Below the pieces are notes generated by a model. It made no database searches and was not told where the DNA came from. It was given only the letters and a program-made list of their open reading frames with translations. From Borrelia puertoricensis (GTDB lineage: Bacteria; Spirochaetota; Spirochaetia; Borreliales; Borreliaceae): 64,000 nt of DNA. This document shows positions 61,209-64,000 of this stretch, in pieces. Positions within the stretch are counted from its first letter, which is position 1, and each line of letters opens with the position of its first letter. Location of the stretch: NCBI RefSeq assembly GCF_023035875.1, contig NZ_CP075379.1, forward strand, positions 863,760 to 927,759, given 5' to 3'. The position numbers and the translations under genes are program-made.

Positions 61209-62165
61209 ATGGTAAGAGTAAGTATAATGTTTTTTGTTGTGTTTGTGATAAGTTGTGGTTACAATGCAAAAATAAGAGAAGAAGGAAGTTTAGCTCAAAA
61301 ATTATTTGGAGCTAGGTCAAATAAAATGGTCCATCCTCCTAGTGGTGTCGTTACTCCTCCTGATGTTCCTCCTCCTCCTGATGTTCCTCCTCCTCCTGAT
61401 GTTCCTCCTCCTCCTGATGTTCCTCCTCCTTCAGGTGAACAAAATGATATAATTGTTGAGCCGATAGATTTCGATTTATTTTTAGAGGATCTAGAAAAAC
61501 AAGAAGCAACAACGAAAGAGGAAGCTTTAAAACAATTTTATGAAGCAAGAGAAGAGCTTTATACATTTAGACATGATATTAAACGTTATGAACCTGTTAA
61601 TCATGCAGGAAAAGGTTTTCCGTTTTTGGTCTTTGATAATATATTTGACGTAAGAGAATGGGGATATAGTTTCAATGAAGAAATTATTTATGCTTCTATG
61701 AGGTATCATCCTGCGCTTATTTATGCTGTAGCATTTGCAATATATACAATGTATCCCCCTCGTAGTGTTTCTGAGTCCGCTTATCGTAGTATGGATGCAT
61801 CAGAGAGGTTGAGGCTATATAATCGATATCGGCCTGCTATTAGAGATTTATTGAATATGTTAGGCAGAATGTCATGTTCTACTTTATTTCCCTTAAGTGG
61901 TAAATTTGCGGAGCCGAGAAATCGCCTTATTTTTGACAAATATTCGACTACGGAAGAAGTTATAAATCTTACGCAGAAAGTAAGAGAATATAGTATCTTG
62001 ATAGGTTCTGTATCGCATATTCTTCTTGTTCTGACAAATTATAATTTGTCGAAAGAAGAAATGACAGCAGAAAGATTTTACAAGGTATTTAATAGACTGA
62101 TCAATAGTAAAAATGGTAATGATGCAGTTATAGAGGTTGAAAAAGAGGAAAAAAGAGATTGGTGA
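61209..62165 (+). CDS. surface lipoprotein with Pro-rich tandem repeat
   Basis: 318 residues. The short signal peptide ends in VISC (Cys16), and a good AAAGGAG ribosome binding site precedes the ATG. A Pro-rich tether (PPPPDV repeats, residues about 50-74) lies after the lipid anchor and would hold the domain away from the membrane. The remaining 240 residues are helical, without a motif I can name. The position next to the telomere and the repeat length variability suggest a host-facing, variable protein. No known Borrelia family was recognised with confidence. Confidence 0.7.
   Translation: MVRVSIMFFVVFVISCGYNAKIREEGSLAQKLFGARSNKMVHPPSGVVTPPDVPPPPDVPPPPDVPPPPDVPPPSGEQNDIIVEPIDFDLFLEDLEKQEATTKEEALKQFYEAREELYTFRHDIKRYEPVNHAGKGFPFLVFDNIFDVREWGYSFNEEIIYASMRYHPALIYAVAFAIYTMYPPRSVSESAYRSMDASERLRLYNRYRPAIRDLLNMLGRMSCSTLFPLSGKFAEPRNRLIFDKYSTTEEVINLTQKVREYSILIGSVSHILLVLTNYNLSKEEMTAERFYKVFNRLINSKNGNDAVIEVEKEEKRDW
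61356..61430 (+). repeat. 18-bp tandem repeat coding PPPPDV
   Basis: Three exact 18-base units at 61368-61385, 61386-61403 and 61404-61421, with partial units on both sides, all in frame with the lipoprotein gene. The multiple-of-three unit length keeps the frame when the copy number changes. Confidence 0.9.
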
Positions 62166-62432
62166 TTTGTTGCAAGAGATATTCTATAGAGGAGAAAAAC
62201 TAGAATAGGAAGAAGAAATGAAAAGAATAGAAGAAAAGAATATGATGAAAAAGAGGAAGAATAAATAGAAAGAATGGGATAGAAGTAGTAAGCAATAAAT
62301 CATTTAATGAATAAAGTTTTTGTTATAAGACATTTATAACAAAATGGGTAGCATGGTAAGAGAATGATTAAGTTTTTATATGTTATAATATGGATATTAT
62401 GAAAATGTTGAGCATTTTTTTGGGAAGGTAAG
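62166..62432 (+). other. purine-rich spacer between lipoprotein and P13-like gene
   Basis: About 270 bases. The first 100 are almost entirely A and G on the + strand with short Glu/Lys/Arg-coding open pieces, perhaps the remains of a coiled-coil tail. A TATAAT at 62384-62389 could be the -10 box of the following gene, but no good -35 was found. No intact gene is seen. Confidence 0.4.
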
Positions 62433-62441
62433 GTGGTGTTT

Positions 62442-62971
62442 ATGAAACAAGTATTAATTTTAATGTTATTTTTTGTTTGTATTGTTGTTAGTTTTGCCCA
62501 AAGTTATGATGAGATTGCTTCTGATACTGTAGCTACTGAAGGTAATATGGATAACAAGTTGTTGATTTATGAACTTCATAAACAAAATACTTTAGTGCCT
62601 TTTTTATTGAATTTTTTGTGGGTTTTGGTACAGGTTCATTCATGCAAGGAAATTTTACTGGTGGATTACTGATTTTAGGATTTGATATGTTGGGTGTAGG
62701 TTTGATTAGTGGTGGTATATATTCTCTTTCTCAATATAAAGGTATTGAAACACCAACGTTTGCATTATCTTTGGTGTCTTTAGGTGGAATTACTTTATTT
62801 ATAACACGAATTGTTGAGATAATAAGTCCCTTTACATATGCGTCTAGTTATAATAGGAAACTTCGAGAAAAATTGGGTATATCTTTGGGAGGATTTAAGC
62901 CCCAATTTGAAGTAAATTTCAACGAAAATGCTGGTTTGTCGTTTGAACTTGCTTTTACTAAGAAGTATTGA
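62442..62971 (+). pseudogene. P13-family porin gene interrupted by a one-base frameshift
   Basis: The first part (signal peptide MKQVLILMLFFVCIVVSFAQ, then LLIYELHKQNTLVPFLLNF) and the second (FMQGNFTGGLLILGFDMLGVG ... FEVNFNENAGLSFELAFTKKY) are the two halves of a P13-like integral outer-membrane protein of about 177 residues. They lie in different frames. The break is at a run of six T at 62612-62617; a seventh T would restore FLLNFFVGFGTGSF. The ATG at 62442 has AAGGTGG upstream. P13 paralogues are usually on plasmids in Lyme species. This may be a true pseudogene, a slippage switch or a sequencing error. Confidence 0.75.
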
Positions 62972-63018
62972 TTATAAAATGTAAAATAAAATTTGAGTAT
63001 AGTTTTAATATGTTTACT

Positions 63019-63047
63019 TACGGTTACCTTGTAATAAGGTAACCGTA
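63019..63047. terminator. hairpin after the P13-like gene
   Basis: Perfect 12-bp stem (63019-63030 with 63036-63047) and a 5-base loop, GC-richer than its surroundings, 48 bases after the P13-like stop. The T run afterwards is weak. Confidence 0.6.
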
Positions 63048-63155
63048 TTGAATATGTAATTCTTAAATTTTTGTTGAAATTATGCTTTATTTTATAAAGT
63101 TGCAATATAATGACATATTATGATCCTTATACATCAATTAAATGAAATGTATATT

Positions 63156-63842
63156 ATGGGACGCAAGGTAAGTTTATTATCAATAGTGTTTTTAGTTTTA
63201 TTTATTACAAGTTGTAATCATGGTGAAAGTTTAAGAAATATTATCAGTAAGATTAGTAATGATGGTATTGTTGAGGATAATATTGGTAGCGTTCCCTTCA
63301 ATAGAGATGGTAATAAGGTTTTGGAGCAAGATTTTGAACTTGATGAAATTAAGGAAGAAAATGTTAATGTAGGTCAAGAGGATATAATTTTTGAAGTTCA
63401 AAATGAGAAAAAAGATGAAATTGGTTTTAATATACCTTCTTTGGAAAATTTTGATAATGAATTTAAAAAATTGCAATGGTGGTGTGGATATAATGAAAAG
63501 ACTCTGTCAAATCTTTATAAAATGTCCTTTGCGGCTGGAGATATGGTTGGTAAATTTTATGATATTTGGACTAAATCTATTGAAGAGTATAATAGAGCTG
63601 ATAAGGCTTTGGATCAAGCTATTTCTGAACTTGCTCAAATTAAGAATTCTGTATCCGTTGAAGATAATAAGGATAATAGAATTTTTGATGCTGAAAAAAA
63701 ATTGGATGTTGCTATTGACGCTTGGAAAAAAGCAGGAGAAGTTAAACAAAAAGCTGAGGAAGACTGTAGGGCTGCTGATGATTATGCCAGAAAGATTGAG
63801 GCAACCATTGAGGTTTTGCTTAGATCTTTAAAAAATATATAG
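63156..63842 (+). CDS. subtelomeric lipoprotein
   Basis: About 228 residues. I take the ATG at 63156 (MGRKVSLLSI) because it gives a compact signal peptide ending in ITSC (Cys20); an open frame back to 63120 adds 12 residues. After an acidic linker (about 35-90) comes a helical, coiled-coil-like domain (from about 95) ending in KIEATIEVLLRSLKNI. It looks like many Borrelia surface lipoproteins, but I cannot name the family. The same frame continues for 30 more sense codons after the TAG, so a longer ancestral form is possible. Confidence 0.65.
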   Translation: MGRKVSLLSIVFLVLFITSCNHGESLRNIISKISNDGIVEDNIGSVPFNRDGNKVLEQDFELDEIKEENVNVGQEDIIFEVQNEKKDEIGFNIPSLENFDNEFKKLQWWCGYNEKTLSNLYKMSFAAGDMVGKFYDIWTKSIEEYNRADKALDQAISELAQIKNSVSVEDNKDNRIFDAEKKLDVAIDAWKKAGEVKQKAEEDCRAADDYARKIEATIEVLLRSLKNI

Positions 63843-63978
63843 GGAGAAGAATTGGAGGAAAAAGGATTAAAAGAAGAGATACAAGAATTATGGAATAGGT
63901 TAGAAAGTTTATTTCGATTTTATTTGTTTGGTTAGCTTTGTATAATGAATGATTTGATATCTAATTTTTCTTATTTCT

Positions 63979-64000
63979 TATACTAATAAAAACTAAATAT
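63979..64000 (-). other. right-end telomere of a linear Borrelia replicon
   Basis: Read inwards from base 64000 on the - strand, the sequence begins ATATTTAGTTTTTATTAGTA and continues TA. This is the layout of Borrelia hairpin telomeres: an AT-rich terminal box followed by TTAGTATA (here 63979-63986 on the complement) about 14 bases from the tip. This is the substrate type of the telomere resolvase ResT. The box position suggests that at most a few terminal bases are missing. Confidence 0.8.

Noticed and set aside
61356-61430. Short regular repeats considered as a CRISPR array
   Set aside because: Units are contiguous 18-mers without spacers, in frame with a coding sequence; no cas genes are nearby.
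61351-61566. - strand frame with EEEHQE repeats
   Set aside because: It is the complement of the PPPPDV repeat in the lipoprotein gene, which has a signal peptide and ribosome binding site; the antisense frame has neither.
63391-63831. 146-codon + strand frame inside the last lipoprotein gene
   Set aside because: Out-of-frame reading of the lipoprotein; it has no ribosome binding site and no protein-like domain pattern.

Overview
This window is a very AT-rich stretch of a spirochaete of the genus Borrelia (in the broad sense). The gene order matches the right-hand part of the linear Borrelia chromosome (lptF/lptG-like, tgt, murJ ... hrpA, topA, sbcD, sbcC ... ileS, clpC, uvrB, uvrA, lptD-like, arcA, arcB). 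Borrelia-type lipoprotein signal peptides are frequent and there is a P13-family porin remnant. The last 22 bases look like a Borrelia telomere read from the inside, so position 64000 is probably at or within a few bases of the right end of the chromosome. A carbamate kinase gene and a GlcNAc-type PTS gene, which I do not associate with these places in Lyme-group chromosomes, lean towards the relapsing-fever side of the genus. That placement is an inference.

Positions 1-15118 form mostly + strand housekeeping operons. They hold two Lpt permeases, tRNA-guanine transglycosylase, the lipid II flippase MurJ, a HEAT-repeat exported protein, coaBC (opposite strand), a YhdT/PanF pantothenate pair, an RluA-type pseudouridine synthase, a P-loop/Asp23-like protein, murC, yicC, a cmk-like kinase, rpoZ, miaA and a tiny ribosomal-protein gene (bS22 type). 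Positions 15182-18976 carry small envelope proteins, a phosphodiester-glycosidase-like protein and a PTS IIC-IIB transporter. Positions 19119-28290 hold nucleic-acid genes: hrpA and topA on the - strand, sbcD and sbcC on the + strand. A ROK-family protein and a CutC-family protein follow. Positions 30057-37978 are a - strand group: phosphohexomutase, clpC, ileS and a lipoprotein. uvrB, uvrA and an LptD-like protein follow on the + strand, then RNase HI and an NlpC/P60-like lipoprotein on the - strand. Positions 49309-53969 hold a complete arginine deiminase cluster (deiminase, ornithine carbamoyltransferase, antiporter-type permease, carbamate kinase) that would turn arginine into ornithine, ammonia, CO2 and ATP.

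After arcC the character changes. About 840 bases of decayed sequence lead to a 65-codon piece of the N-terminus of the diadenylate cyclase CdaA. Next come a HAD phosphatase, an AI-2E family permease, trpS and a phosphohexomutase. In B. burgdorferi these genes (BB0008 back to BB0004) form the LEFT end of the chromosome, in this order relative to the telomere. The right end therefore appears to carry an inverted copy, or a transferred piece, of the left subtelomere with its breakpoint inside cdaA. The final 4 kb are plasmid-like: a membrane/winged-helix protein, a lipoprotein with a Pro-rich tandem repeat, a P13-like porin broken by a one-base change in a T tract, another lipoprotein, and the telomere.

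No rRNA, tRNA, CRISPR array or intact insertion sequence was recognised.
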